Shown: positions 26,025 to 33,769 of the stretch, one piece after another
Numbering within the stretch: the first letter of the stretch is position 1
Layout: the number at the start of each line of letters is the position of its first letter
Source of the DNA: Sulfuricaulis sp.
Lineage (GTDB): Bacteria; Pseudomonadota; Gammaproteobacteria; Acidiferrobacterales; Sulfurifustaceae
Length of the DNA: 64,000 nt
Reading direction: 5' to 3'
Assembly: GCF_024653915.1 (NCBI RefSeq)
Contig: NZ_JANLGY010000013.1
Coordinates: 1-64,000, forward strand
The notes under the pieces: model-generated
What the model saw: the letters and a program-made list of their open reading frames with translations, nothing else
What the model was told of the DNA's origin: nothing
Databases searched by the model: none
Program-made: the position numbers and the translations under genes

Positions 26025-26644
26025 CGGTAAACCAGGGCAGGAAGCAGGCCAATCGCCGGATGGCAATGAAGCTGGCTGTGGTGACCGTGGCCATGTTCGG
26101 TTTCGGTTACGCGCTGTCGCCGATGTATGACCTGATGTGCAAGGCCTTCGGACTCAACGGTAAAACCGGGCGCATCGAAGAGCAGGCCGTTGCGCAAAAT
26201 GTGGATTTGAACCGTACCGTGACCGTGGAATTCACCGGAATGGCCACCAGTGGCCTGCCTTGGGAATTCAAGCCGCTCGTGAAAAAGCTCGAGGTGCATC
26301 CGGGCGAAACCATGGAGGTGAAGTATCTTGCCCGTAATCTGGCGCAAGAGGAAATCACCGGCCAGGCTATCCCGAGCGTGGCGCCCGGCATTTCCGCGAT
26401 GCATTTCAAGAAGATCGAGTGTTTTTGCTTCACCCAGCAGACCCTGAAGCCGGGAGAGACGCGCGAGATGCCGGTACGGTTTGTGGTCGATGCCGGGTTG
26501 GACAAGGACGTGCAGACGATTACGTTGTCGTATTCGTTCTTCAATACCAACAAGCTGTCAGCGAAGAAATACGGTGGTGAAGCGCTCGGGCAAGGTGAAG
26601 AACATGCCCAACACGTGCATCCGGTCACGGCGTCCGGTAGTTAA
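26021..26644 (+). CDS. ctaG: Cytochrome c oxidase assembly protein CtaG/Cox11
   Basis: A 207-residue copper chaperone for the CuB site. One N-terminal membrane helix is followed by LSPMYDLMCKAFGLNGKTG. The periplasmic beta domain contains the copper-binding pair KIECFCFTQQTLKPGE and EMPVRFVVDAGLD, ending with TLSYSFFN. It sits between ctaD and ctaE as in most Proteobacteria and is translated in overlap with the small protein upstream. Confidence 0.93.
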   Translation: MTVNQGRKQANRRMAMKLAVVTVAMFGFGYALSPMYDLMCKAFGLNGKTGRIEEQAVAQNVDLNRTVTVEFTGMATSGLPWEFKPLVKKLEVHPGETMEVKYLARNLAQEEITGQAIPSVAPGISAMHFKKIECFCFTQQTLKPGETREMPVRFVVDAGLDKDVQTITLSYSFFNTNKLSAKKYGGEALGQGEEHAQHVHPVTASGS

Positions 26645-26663
26645 ACACTTAAGTTATGATTAT

Positions 26664-26733
26664 CTACCGCAGAGGGCGCAGAGAAAAAATCATGAAAATT
26701 AACTGGAAAATCTCTGCGATCTCTGCGGTGAAA
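26664..26733. repeat. Intergenic palindromic repeat, CCGCAGAG family, copy 1
   Basis: The left arm ACCGCAGAGGGCGCAGAGA (26666-26684) faces the right arm TCTCTGCGATCTCTGCGGT (26711-26729), with an AT-rich centre. It splits ctaG from ctaE. A longer relative lies at 47527-47613. Confidence 0.85.
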
Positions 26734-26781
26734 ATTCATATTTCAAAGATTCCTAAGCAATTCTAATTAGAGGATATAAGC

Positions 26782-27663
26782 ATGTCCGCTGCCCACTCTG
26801 GTAACAATTATTATCTGCCCAATCCGAGCGCCTGGCCGGTTATCACTTCGGCCGGACTGTTTTCGCTGGCGCTGGGCTTTGTTCTGTTCATGAACGACAT
26901 CAAGGCTGGATCCTGGGCCATGCTGCTCGGGGCGGCGATTATCATCTTCATGATGATCCGCTGGTTCGGTCAGGTGATCGGCGAGTCCGAAAGCGGCATC
27001 TATAACGCCCAGGTGGACCGTTCCTTCCGTTGGGGCATGGCGTGGTTCATCTTCTCCGAGGTCATGTTCTTCGCCGCCTTCTTCGGCGCGCTGTTCTACG
27101 TTCGCCAGTTTTCCACTGTCTGGCTGGGCGATACCGAATTATTGTGGCCCGGTTTTGATGCCGCCTGGCCGACCGCTGGACCGAAGGGGCCGACAGCGAT
27201 CGTCGCGGACACGGTTCCCGGCATGAACCAGTTTTCACCGATGGGTGCCTGGGGTATTCCCGCGATCAATACCCTGATCCTGCTGAGCTCGGGCGCCACC
27301 GTAACTTGGGCGCACTGGGGCCTGCTGAAGGACAACCGCGCGCAGCTCATTACCGGCCTGTTCCTTACCGTCACGCTGGGCATCACGTTCCTGTCGTTAC
27401 AAGCCTACGAATACATCCATGCCTACACGGAACTGGGGCTCACGCTCAAGACCGGCGTTTACGGTGCCACCTTCTTCATGCTTACCGGTTTCCACGGAAT
27501 GCACGTGACCTTGGGCACGATCATGCTGATCGTCATTCTGGGCCGCTCAATCGTGGGACATTTTCGTCCGGACCATCACTTTGGTTTCGAGGCCGTGGCC
27601 TGGTACTGGCATTTTGTGGACGTGGTCTGGCTCGGCCTGTTCATCTTCGTGTACTGGTTCTGA
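26782..27663 (+). CDS. ctaE: Cytochrome c oxidase subunit III
   Basis: A 293-residue, seven-helix protein. Motifs: WGMAWFIFSEVMFFAAFFGALFY, GMNQFSPMGAWGIPAINTLILLSSG, TGFHGMHVTLGTI and AVAWYWHFVDVVWLGLFIFVYW at the C-terminus. Subunit III stabilises proton uptake by subunit I. GAGGATATAAGC precedes the ATG. A bidirectional terminator follows, so ctaE ends the first transcription unit. Confidence 0.95.
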   Translation: MSAAHSGNNYYLPNPSAWPVITSAGLFSLALGFVLFMNDIKAGSWAMLLGAAIIIFMMIRWFGQVIGESESGIYNAQVDRSFRWGMAWFIFSEVMFFAAFFGALFYVRQFSTVWLGDTELLWPGFDAAWPTAGPKGPTAIVADTVPGMNQFSPMGAWGIPAINTLILLSSGATVTWAHWGLLKDNRAQLITGLFLTVTLGITFLSLQAYEYIHAYTELGLTLKTGVYGATFFMLTGFHGMHVTLGTIMLIVILGRSIVGHFRPDHHFGFEAVAWYWHFVDVVWLGLFIFVYWF

Positions 27664-27683
27664 CCGGGAACAGGTTTTAAAAT

Positions 27684-27718
27684 AAAAAAGGCGCTGCCAA
27701 AGTGGCAGCGCCTTTTTT
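27684..27718. terminator. Bidirectional rho-independent terminator
   Basis: GGCGCTGCCA (27690-27699) and TGGCAGCGCC (27703-27712) form a perfect 10-bp stem with a 3-nt loop, flanked by A6 and T6. It can terminate ctaE on the plus strand and the DUF2909 gene on the minus strand. Confidence 0.92.
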
Positions 27719-27747
27719 ATTTAAGGGCAGCATTTATTCTGATTTTT

Positions 27748-27963
27748 TCAGCGCAAAACGTTCAGTCCCTGGGGCGGGATAATGCCGAAGTGATAGCCAG
27801 CCATCAGCAGCAAGAACAGTGTGATGGAAAGTCCAATGCGCCAGGTGAGTGCCTTGGCCGTGCGCGTGCCGCGCCCCTTGTCCCGGTAGAGGAAAACCAG
27901 AGCCGAGAACAGGCTGGCAAGGATCAGCACCAGCATGAGAATGACGGCAATCTTGATCAGCAT
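27748..27963 (-). CDS. DUF2909 family twin-transmembrane protein
   Basis: A 71-residue protein with two predicted helices (about 3-24 and 42-58) joined by a basic loop (LYRDKGRGTRTAKALTWRIG). It starts at ATG 27963 on the minus strand; longer reading frames upstream would run through SURF1 and are rejected. Proteins of this type are regularly encoded between ctaE and the SURF1 gene, often in this opposite direction. A role in oxidase assembly is inferred from position only. Confidence 0.8.
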   Translation of the reverse strand: MLIKIAVILMLVLILASLFSALVFLYRDKGRGTRTAKALTWRIGLSITLFLLLMAGYHFGIIPPQGLNVLR

Positions 27964-28041
27964 CAAACAGAATGTCCGGTAACGGGAGGAAACTGCATTA
28001 TACTGAAGATCCCGATGAATTACTGCGCCGCTTTCACCTGA

Positions 28042-28782
28042 ATGTTTTTCCCCCGACACTTCCGGCTGAGACTGATCCCGAGCCTGATGGTGGCGGTACT
28101 GTTGCCGCTGTTTCTGTATCTGGGCTATTGGCAGCTGCAACGAGCGGAGGAAAAGCGCCTGATGCAGTCGGAGTATGATACGCGTGCGAACGGCCCGGCT
28201 GTGCAAGTCGAAGGGCGCGTGCAGCGTCCGGATGAACTTCAGTTCTACCGTGTGGTTGCCAAGGGACATTACGAAACCGGTTACCAGGTCCTGATAGACA
28301 ACCGCGTGCAGCAGGGGCGTGTTGGCTATCATGTCATCACGCCGCTCAAGCTCCAGGACAGCGAGGTGCGGCTGCTCGTCAATCGCGGCTGGATCGCGAT
28401 CGGTGCCGATCGCCGTCAGCTGCCGGCATTCGAAACGCCCACGGGCTTGCAGCAGATCACCGGCGTGGCTACCGTGCCGGCGGAAAAATATTTCACGCTG
28501 GCCCAGCCGGAACCAGGCTGGCAGCGCGTGTGGCAGAACATGGACATGGCGCGTTATAGCGCGTCCGTGCCGTTTCCGGTGCAGCCGGTGGTGGTGTTGC
28601 TCGATCCCGCGGATGCCGCTGGTGGATTTATCCGCGACTGGAGCCGGCTTGATGCCGGAATCTCCGTGCATCAGGGGTATGCCTTTCAGTGGTTCATGCT
28701 GGCCGCGGCGCTGTCCAGCATCTATATTTTCTTAAGCCTGCGCCGCCGTGACGCGGGCCTGCAGGAGGAAAAAGAATCATGA
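28042..28782 (+). CDS. SURF1 family cytochrome oxidase assembly protein
   Basis: A 246-residue protein with an N-terminal helix (about 12-30) and a C-terminal helix (about 218-238), and a periplasmic domain between. Motifs: GYWQLQRAEEKR, YQVLIDNRVQQGRVGYHVITPL, LLVNRGWIAIGADRRQLP, and HQGYAFQWFMLAAAL at the end. SURF1 assists heme a insertion into subunit I. It overlaps the following gene (ATGA). Confidence 0.92.
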   Translation: MFFPRHFRLRLIPSLMVAVLLPLFLYLGYWQLQRAEEKRLMQSEYDTRANGPAVQVEGRVQRPDELQFYRVVAKGHYETGYQVLIDNRVQQGRVGYHVITPLKLQDSEVRLLVNRGWIAIGADRRQLPAFETPTGLQQITGVATVPAEKYFTLAQPEPGWQRVWQNMDMARYSASVPFPVQPVVVLLDPADAAGGFIRDWSRLDAGISVHQGYAFQWFMLAAALSSIYIFLSLRRRDAGLQEEKES

Positions 28783-29390
28783 CCGCATCCGTCAAACGCG
28801 CTGCCGCGCGCCGGAAAATTCTTATGCTGGCGGCCTTGTTCGCCTTGCCCGTCATCGTCGCCTATGGGTTGTATTTCAGCGGCTGGCGTCCCGCCGCGTT
28901 CGGCAATCATGGCGAGCTGGTGCAGCCGGCGCGCCCGATCGTGGATGCCGCGCTAACGCTGCTCGACGGCAAGACCCTGCACTTCCGCGAGCTGCGCGGC
29001 AAATGGACGCTGATCGTGTTCAGCCCGGCCGAATGCCTCAGCCCCTGCGAGCGCAATCTGGTGAAAATGCGCCAGGTCATGGCCGCGCAGGGCCAGAATG
29101 CCGAGCGTGTCCAGAGTCTTATTGTAGTGACGGATGCTAAAGCGCGTGACTGGCTGAAGTATGCCATCAAGGATTATCCTGGCCTGCGCGCGGTCGTTGG
29201 CTCGTCGGAGGCGATGGAAGCGCTGGCGCGCCAGTTCGCACTGTCTGTCGGCAGCCCGCTCGACAACCTGAATCGCATTTATTTAGTCGACCCGCTGGGC
29301 AACTTCATGATGAGCTATCCTGCCGATGCCGATGGGAACGGCATTCGCAAGGACCTGGCGCGCCTGCTGCGCGTCTCGCGCATCGGTTGA
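28779..29390 (+). CDS. SCO-like thioredoxin-fold membrane protein
   Basis: A 203-residue protein with an N-terminal helix (about 13-34) and a thioredoxin-like periplasmic domain. LRGKWTLIVFSPAECLSPCERNL contains a CxxxC pair in the position of the SCO copper site. The end, RIYLVDPLGNFMMSYPADADGNGIRKDLARLLR, matches the usual SCO1/SenC end region. This type of protein is often encoded between SURF1 and ctaA/ctaB. It may deliver copper or reduce CuA cysteines; the second SCO protein at 30576 is the more canonical one. Confidence 0.8.
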   Translation: MTASVKRAAARRKILMLAALFALPVIVAYGLYFSGWRPAAFGNHGELVQPARPIVDAALTLLDGKTLHFRELRGKWTLIVFSPAECLSPCERNLVKMRQVMAAQGQNAERVQSLIVVTDAKARDWLKYAIKDYPGLRAVVGSSEAMEALARQFALSVGSPLDNLNRIYLVDPLGNFMMSYPADADGNGIRKDLARLLRVSRIG

Positions 29391-29489
29391 GATGGCGGAA
29401 ATACCGGAAATTTCAGGGTTTTTTCGGTGCGACCGGCTTGATCTGGGGCATACCATGTTTTTCCATACCCACGTAAAATAACCCGCCCA

Positions 29490-30440
29490 ATGGAACCCGC
29501 GAGCAAAATCGAATCCGTCAACACCGCCGCGAACCCGCGCCGGCTGCGTAGCCGCGCCGGCGAATATTATGAACTGACCAAGCCGCGCGTGGTCTCGTTG
29601 ATTGTCTTCACCGCCGTGGTGGGCATGTTTCTGTCGGTGCCGTCCGGTCTACCAGCGCTGCCCTTGCTGCTCGGGACGCTCGGTATCGCGCTCGCCGCCG
29701 GGTCCGCCGCCGCCATTAACCAGATTCTCGATCTGCGTTTCGATTCCGGCATGACGCGCACCAGCTTCCGTCCGTTGCCGACCGGCACGCTGACCACGCG
29801 CGAGGCGCTGATCTTCGCGTTGATCCTGGGTGTGGCCTCGATGGCTATTCTGGTGCTGTGGGTCAACATGCTCACTGCCGTGCTGACGTTCATTTCGCTC
29901 ATCGGTTACTCGATCGTCTACACCGTGTATCTCAAGCACGCCACGCCGCAGAATATCGTCATTGGTGGGGCCGCTGGCGCCGCGCCGCCGGTCCTCGGTT
30001 GGGCCGCCATTACCGGCGAAGTTACCTCCGATGCGCTGCTGCTGTTCCTGATCATCTTCCTGTGGACCCCGCCGCATTTTTGGGCGCTGGCGCTGTACCG
30101 CGAGAAGGAATACGCCAAGGTCGGTATCCCCATGCTGCCGGTCACCCATGGGCGCAAATTCACCCAGCTCCAGATTTTGCTCTATACCGTGCTGCTGGTA
30201 GCGGTGACGATCATGCCGTTTGCCACGCACATGAGCGGCTGGCTGTATCTCGTCGGCGCGGTGGTGCTGAACGCGGGCTTCCTGTATTACGCCGTGCGGC
30301 TGTATCGGAATTACAGCGATGAGCTTTCACGCAAGACTTTCCGCTACTCGATCAACTACCTCGCCCTGTTGTTCGCGCTGCTGCTGGTCGACCATTACCG
30401 CGTCTATATCCACGAGGCGCTGCAATCCGCGCTGTATTAA
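29490..30440 (+). CDS. ctaB: Protoheme IX farnesyltransferase (heme O synthase)
   Basis: A 316-residue, multi-helix UbiA-family prenyltransferase. [20 protein letters not shown] opens the catalytic core. The first Asp-rich motif is [16 protein letters not shown], then FRPLPTG, the second conserved loop [27 protein letters not shown], and [15 protein letters not shown] at the end. It makes heme O from heme B. The heme A synthase gene ctaA, usually just upstream, is absent: only 99 non-coding bases separate this gene from the SCO-like gene. Confidence 0.94.
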   Translation: MEPASKIESVNTAANPRRLRSRAGEYYELTKPRVVSLIVFTAVVGMFLSVPSGLPALPLLLGTLGIALAAGSAAAINQILDLRFDSGMTRTSFRPLPTGTLTTREALIFALILGVASMAILVLWVNMLTAVLTFISLIGYSIVYTVYLKHATPQNIVIGGAAGAAPPVLGWAAITGEVTSDALLLFLIIFLWTPPHFWALALYREKEYAKVGIPMLPVTHGRKFTQLQILLYTVLLVAVTIMPFATHMSGWLYLVGAVVLNAGFLYYAVRLYRNYSDELSRKTFRYSINYLALLFALLLVDHYRVYIHEALQSALY

Positions 30441-30451
30441 GAAAGATTGAA

Positions 30452-30550
30452 TAGACAGGATTTACAGGATTAAAACCAAGGCACGTTAATCTCTAATCTT
30501 GTTAATCTTGTTAATCTTGTTAATCTTGTTAATCCTGTAAGTCCTGTCCA
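30452..30550. repeat. Intergenic palindromic repeat, ACAGGATT family, copy 1
   Basis: The left arm GACAGGATTTACAGGATTAA faces a right arm containing four tandem TTAATCTTG 9-mers and then TTAATCCTGTAAGTCCTGTC. The right arm appears expanded compared with the copies at 45690 and 60798. It lies between ctaB and sco. Confidence 0.85.
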
Positions 30551-30575
30551 TTAATTGGTTTTTGTTTCTTTTTCC

Positions 30576-31172
30576 ATGAATAAACCCTGTTATTTACGAT
30601 CTCTGGTCTTTTTCCTGGTGGCATTGTTTATTGCCGCCTGCACGCCGGCGCCGACGTTCAAATCCATGGACATCAGCGGCGTGGAATGGGGCAGCGATTT
30701 CACGCTCACCGCGCACACCGGCAAGCCGGTCAGGGCCTCCGAATTCAGCGGAAAAGTCGTGATCATGTTCTTCGGCTACACCCACTGCCCGGATATCTGC
30801 GCGCCGACCCTGGTGAGGCTCGATCAGGTAATGAAGCGCCTTGGCGATGAAGCCAAGGATGTTCAAGTGCTGTTCGTCACGGTGGATCCCGAGCACGACA
30901 CCGTGAAACAACTGGCGGGCTTTATTCCTCCGTTTAATCCTTCCTTTATCGGCCTCACCGGCAGCGACAAGGAAATCGCCGCCGTTGCAAGCGAATACAA
31001 GGTGGCTTACGGCAAGAATCCCCAAAGCATGACCGGGAAGATTCTGGTGGACCATTCCACGGGGATTCTGGTCAAAGACAAAAAGGGGAAGCTACGGTTG
31101 CTGGTGAAAAATGATGTCGCGGTCGATGATCTTGAACATGATGTCAGGGTTTTGTTGAGAGAGAAGAATTAA
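30576..31172 (+). CDS. sco1: SCO1/SenC family copper chaperone, lipoprotein
   Basis: A 198-residue protein. ATG 30576 gives a lipoprotein signal ending IAAC. The thioredoxin-fold domain has FFGYTHCPDICAPTL (CxxxC copper ligands, about residue 73) and the distal histidine in ILVDHSTGILVKDKKG (about 157), as in Sco1. It loads the CuA centre of subunit II. An upstream ATG at 30555 adds seven residues before a signal sequence that is complete without them. Confidence 0.92.
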   Translation: MNKPCYLRSLVFFLVALFIAACTPAPTFKSMDISGVEWGSDFTLTAHTGKPVRASEFSGKVVIMFFGYTHCPDICAPTLVRLDQVMKRLGDEAKDVQVLFVTVDPEHDTVKQLAGFIPPFNPSFIGLTGSDKEIAAVASEYKVAYGKNPQSMTGKILVDHSTGILVKDKKGKLRLLVKNDVAVDDLEHDVRVLLREKN

Positions 31173-31202
31173 ATTCCGTTGCCCTCATTATCTTACATGT
31201 AG

Positions 31203-31234
31203 GGTGGGTTAGGCGCTTTTTGCCGTAACCCACC
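31203..31234. repeat. REP-like palindrome GGTGGGTTA/TAACCCACC
   Basis: Perfect 9-bp arms (31203-31211 and 31226-31234) surround GGCGCTTTTTGCCG. Motifs of this kind are frequent as REP-like elements in Gammaproteobacteria. It follows sco1 and could act as its terminator. Confidence 0.6.
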
Positions 31235-31306
31235 GAACAATCTGTTGTGTCGGCTTCGCCAATGATGAAAAGCTAATTGCGGGTTGCTCCGCCATGCACT
31301 CTGGGT

Positions 31307-31401
31307 GACTTTTGACCGAAGCCATCCCTGGCTTCGGCCCTGCGGACGCGCTGAAGCGCACCCAATTTTGTTCCCGACAAAATTGTGTTTCGGCAAAAGT
31401 C
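31307..31401. other. Cloverleaf-like nested inverted repeats
   Basis: The outer arms GACTTTTG-a-CCGAA (31307-31320) and TTCGGCAAAAGTC (31389-31401) enclose three hairpins: GAAGCCA/TGGCTTC (31318-31335), GCGC-TGAA-GCGC (31348-31359) and CAATTTTGT/ACAAAATTG (31363-31385, perfect 9 bp). This could be a structured RNA or a DNA element recognised by a recombinase. I do not recognise its family. Confidence 0.5.
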
Positions 31402-32031
31402 ACCAAAACCACTCCCCCCGGAGCCGCCGACCTTTCCCGCTATGTATCCCGCTCCGCGGGAAAGTCCAGGGCGCACATCCCTGTGCGCCCGTTCGCGCTG
31501 CCACTGGCAGCGCTCACCCTTGCGCTTCTCGCCCGCCTCGGCGCTCGCCTAACTCGCCGGGCGCTAGACAACGCGCCTCGGGCTCGATCAAAAGTCTCGC
31601 GACACCCCCGAGGCGGACTGCGATGCTCGGCGGCGGCTACGGGGTATGGAGCAACATCTTGCCCTGCCAAATTTGCACTTTGGTGGCCTTGCAGGGTTTG
31701 TCGAATCGGTTAATACTGCATCGCCATACCGACTTATGACCTAAGTTCATGTTGGCAAACAACTTATGGTCTTCTGGCCCCGCTAGGTTATACGCCACGG
31801 GTCCAAGTTACGTTGTGCGCCGGCCCTCGCTATAACGCGACAGGACTTCCCAGTCCCTCTCGCGTACTCGGGCACGGCGCGTTTGTTCTGCTGCGCAGGC
31901 CCCGGCCGTCCTGCGGCTGAGAAACGCCACAGTGACTCTACGCCTCGCGAAGCTCGGCTGCCGGGGACTACGCGCCATCGCTTCGCTCTCCCTGGCGCGC
32001 AGCGTACGTCAAAAAGTGACATCTAAATTAC

Positions 32032-32038
32032 GTTAGAG
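32032..32038 (+). other. Integron core site GTTAGAG at the start of cassette 1
   Basis: GTTAGAG fits the core-site pattern GTTRRRY in all but the last base. Its reverse complement CTCTAAC is exactly the inverse core at the start of the first attC (32398), as expected if cassette 1 begins at this point. No attC fold or attI element is evident just upstream. Confidence 0.65.
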
Positions 32039-32046
32039 ATCAAAAT

Positions 32047-32403
32047 ATGGCCGAGCCTTCTGATAGAGCATTCCAAGATAAAGTCGAATCAATATCTTTA
32101 TCCATAATCGGGTGTAGTTTTTTGGCAGGGGCTTTCATCGTTGGGTATCAATGTTTCCAGTGGCTAAAAACCGGTGTCTGGCCCGAATTGCCTCTCGTAT
32201 ATCTCTTCATCTGGTCACAAATAGACATATCTTCTATCTCTTATATGCAGTGGGAAGGAATAAAGAAAATACTCACATGGCTGTTAATAGAAACACCGCT
32301 TTCACTTTTTACTGTTGGGGTAGGTGCGGTAATTGGTGTTCTATTCAAAGAAGCATGTTTGACTTGGCAAGTACCCAACAAACCGACATCAAATGATCTC
32401 TAA
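32047..32403 (+). CDS. Cassette-encoded hypothetical membrane protein (cassette 1)
   Basis: An 118-residue protein of unknown family. It has two or three hydrophobic segments (about 17-35, 48-66, 75-98) and charged ends, so it is probably an inner-membrane protein. Its stop codon TAA lies inside the attC inverse core CTCTAAC, a typical gene-cassette layout, and the start is only 9 bp after the core site with no strong ribosome site. It is clearly more AT-rich than the surrounding chromosome, consistent with acquisition by integron recombination. Confidence 0.75.
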   Translation: MAEPSDRAFQDKVESISLSIIGCSFLAGAFIVGYQCFQWLKTGVWPELPLVYLFIWSQIDISSISYMQWEGIKKILTWLLIETPLSLFTVGVGAVIGVLFKEACLTWQVPNKPTSNDL

Positions 32404-32487
32404 CTTCGTGTTCGAGGCCGACGCGGTAAGCTGCCGCACCGTTTCTTGTTGGCGCCGTGGCCCGCGCGGCTCAACGCGGCGTTATGT
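32398..32487 (+). other. attC site 1 (90 bp)
   Basis: It begins with the inverse core CTCTAAC (32398-32404) and ends with the core GTTATGT (32481-32487). The internal sequence is imperfectly palindromic, with GGCTCAACGCGGC close to the 3' core as in known attC sites. The mismatch between its two outer cores is as expected for the junction of two different cassettes. Confidence 0.8.
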
Positions 32488-32506
32488 GTAAAAAAGGAAT
32501 TTAGAT

Positions 32507-33052
32507 ATGAGCTATATCAAACATACACTAATGATAATCCTGCTAATCTCATCAACGACAAATGCGGGCTGGGTTGATAAACAAGGCAATAAAATACCTG
32601 ATTCTGACAATATGAAATCAGCTGGTGATTTGATTGCACAGTTAGTTATTACAGACAACGAAGCACAGGTACTCAAAAACTGGAGCACACCATCGCAAAG
32701 CGTTTATTTTCCAACTGCTGACAAAATCGAAAGAAATAAAATAATTACAGCTTTTATTGTTTTCGGCGGCTGTGCTGTCGATGCTAATGGAAATTGTGAT
32801 CTAAGAATGCAAATCACAGTGTATCAACCGGACGGTAAAATATACTCAAAATTGCCAGTTATGGAGGTCTGGTCAGGTAAACCAGTGCCGCCAAATAGAA
32901 GTCTTGGCCTAAGTGTTGAGTATATGCGGATCATAATTGAGCCTGGCGAACAACTAGGGAAGTATAAAATCGACACTAAGGTTGTTGATAAAATAAGCAG
33001 TAATAGCATGATTCTTACATCACACTTTACGGCAGTAGAAGCAAATGAGTAA
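32507..33052 (+). CDS. Cassette-encoded hypothetical secreted protein (cassette 2)
   Basis: A 181-residue protein with an N-terminal signal peptide (TLMIILLISSTTNA, cleavage near residue 20). The soluble domain has a single Cys pair (GGCAVDANGNCDL) and a beta-rich look (MQITVYQPDGKIYSKLPVMEVW). A good ribosome site (AAAAAGGAATT) precedes the ATG 20 bp after the attC core. I do not recognise the family. It is strongly AT-rich relative to the host. A periplasmic or envelope-stress role is only a guess. Confidence 0.8.
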   Translation: MSYIKHTLMIILLISSTTNAGWVDKQGNKIPDSDNMKSAGDLIAQLVITDNEAQVLKNWSTPSQSVYFPTADKIERNKIITAFIVFGGCAVDANGNCDLRMQITVYQPDGKIYSKLPVMEVWSGKPVPPNRSLGLSVEYMRIIIEPGEQLGKYKIDTKVVDKISSNSMILTSHFTAVEANE

Positions 33053-33055
33053 AAC

Positions 33056-33127
33056 ACATAACAGGGCGCTCGTTCGGATGCAAACTACGCTGCGCTTCGT
33101 TTGCACCGCACAGCTTGGCCGTTAGGT
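33056..33127 (+). other. attC site 2 (72 bp)
   Basis: The inverse core ACATAAC (33056-33062) is the exact complement of the core that starts this cassette (GTTATGT at 32481). The 3' core is GTTAGGT (33121-33127). The centre holds GCAAAC...GTTTGC. Size, cores and symmetry match attC sites. Confidence 0.88.
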
Positions 33128-33177
33128 TGCCAAAAAATAGTGGCCACAATGAGCACAACGAATATCCAAATAGAAGG

Positions 33178-33681
33178 ATGAATATCCTTGGTTTCAACCT
33201 CAGCAATAGTGATCTTTGGCTCCTGGGAGCCGCTGGAGTTTGTCTTGCTTGGCTGGTTCAACATAGGCTTTCGTTCTGGCGAGAGCGCGAAGCTCGCCGG
33301 GCTGCCGCCTGCGTGAAATTTCAGAATTCCGTTATTACTATTCTTTCCGGTCTCTATCCAGTCCCTAGCGATTGGCCAGATGAGAAAATTACAATAATCA
33401 AAATTCTTGAAGGTCGGTTCCAAACCCTCCAAGCCGCAGTCGCCGAGTTCCGTACAAGTCTGCCTTGGTATAAAAAGTTCTTTTTCGACCGCGCTTGGCG
33501 CATATATCGTCTTGGCAAAGACGGGCGAGAAATTGACGGCCAGTACTACTGGCAGTATGTGCCGCACAAAGGAGACGGTATTGAACATGGAAGCTATTAC
33601 AAACATGACAATACGAATACATACAAAGATGACTTCAAGAAAAACGTTGGCCGTCTTCTCAACTATGCAAAGGCAACCTAA
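33178..33681 (+). CDS. Cassette-encoded hypothetical membrane-anchored protein (cassette 3)
   Basis: A protein of about 167 residues. A hydrophobic helix near the N-terminus (about 12-28, DLWLLGAAGVCLAWLV) is followed by a soluble alpha/beta part rich in aromatic residues (WRIYRLGKDGREIDGQYYWQY). The start at ATG 33178 follows AGAAGG. An in-frame TTG at 33115 lies before the cassette boundary and is rejected. The stop TAA lies within the inverse core ACCTAAC of the next attC. No family was recognised. Confidence 0.72.
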   Translation: MNILGFNLSNSDLWLLGAAGVCLAWLVQHRLSFWREREARRAAACVKFQNSVITILSGLYPVPSDWPDEKITIIKILEGRFQTLQAAVAEFRTSLPWYKKFFFDRAWRIYRLGKDGREIDGQYYWQYVPHKGDGIEHGSYYKHDNTNTYKDDFKKNVGRLLNYAKAT

Positions 33682-33742
33682 CCACCGCTTCCACGGGACG
33701 TCTGCGCTAACGCGCCGTCGCCCGTGAAGCTGGGCGTTAGAC
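33676..33742 (+). other. attC site 3 (67 bp), end of array
   Basis: The inverse core ACCTAAC (33676-33682) is the exact complement of the core starting this cassette (GTTAGGT at 33121). The 3' core is GTTAGAC (33736-33742). The inside has CTTCCACGGG...CCCGTGAAG arms. No further cassette follows; a palindromic repeat half-copy and a minus-strand gene come next. Confidence 0.87.
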
Positions 33743-33769
33743 GCTATCTACATACTTAGCTTTTTCACT

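Larger units (their letters stand above)
31173..32031. other. Gene-free, hairpin-rich region before the cassette array
   Basis: About 860 bp with no convincing gene. Open frames here lack ribosome sites and conserved features. It contains a GGTGGGTTA...TAACCCACC palindrome (31203-31234), then a cloverleaf-like block (31307-31401). After that come GGGCGCACA/TGTGCGCCC, GCGCTGCC/GGCAGCGC and CCCTGC/GCAGGG hairpins (about 31440-31700). From about 31740 to 32031 there is nothing recognisable. No integrase remnant is visible. Confidence 0.6.

Noticed and set aside
27964-28671. Long minus-strand extension of the DUF2909 gene
   Set aside because: It is antisense to SURF1 and has no family features; the 71-residue product from ATG 27963 is complete.
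30495-30540. CRISPR-like tandem repeats
   Set aside because: The 9-mers are directly adjacent with no spacers and form one arm of a palindromic repeat. No cas gene is nearby.
31208-31553. A further gene cassette starting at GTTAGGC (31208) and ending at GCCTAAC (31547)
   Set aside because: The two heptamers are complementary, but the first is part of a REP-like palindrome, no GTTRRRY core follows the second within 150 bp, and no credible gene lies between.
31284-31739. Protein-coding genes in the hairpin-rich region
   Set aside because: Frames on both strands are Arg/Pro/Ala-rich, overlap each other, lack ribosome sites and coincide with inverted repeats.
31783-32022. Remnant of an integron integrase on the minus strand
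   Set aside because: The frame shows none of the tyrosine recombinase motifs and has no similarity that I can see to the IntI C-terminus.
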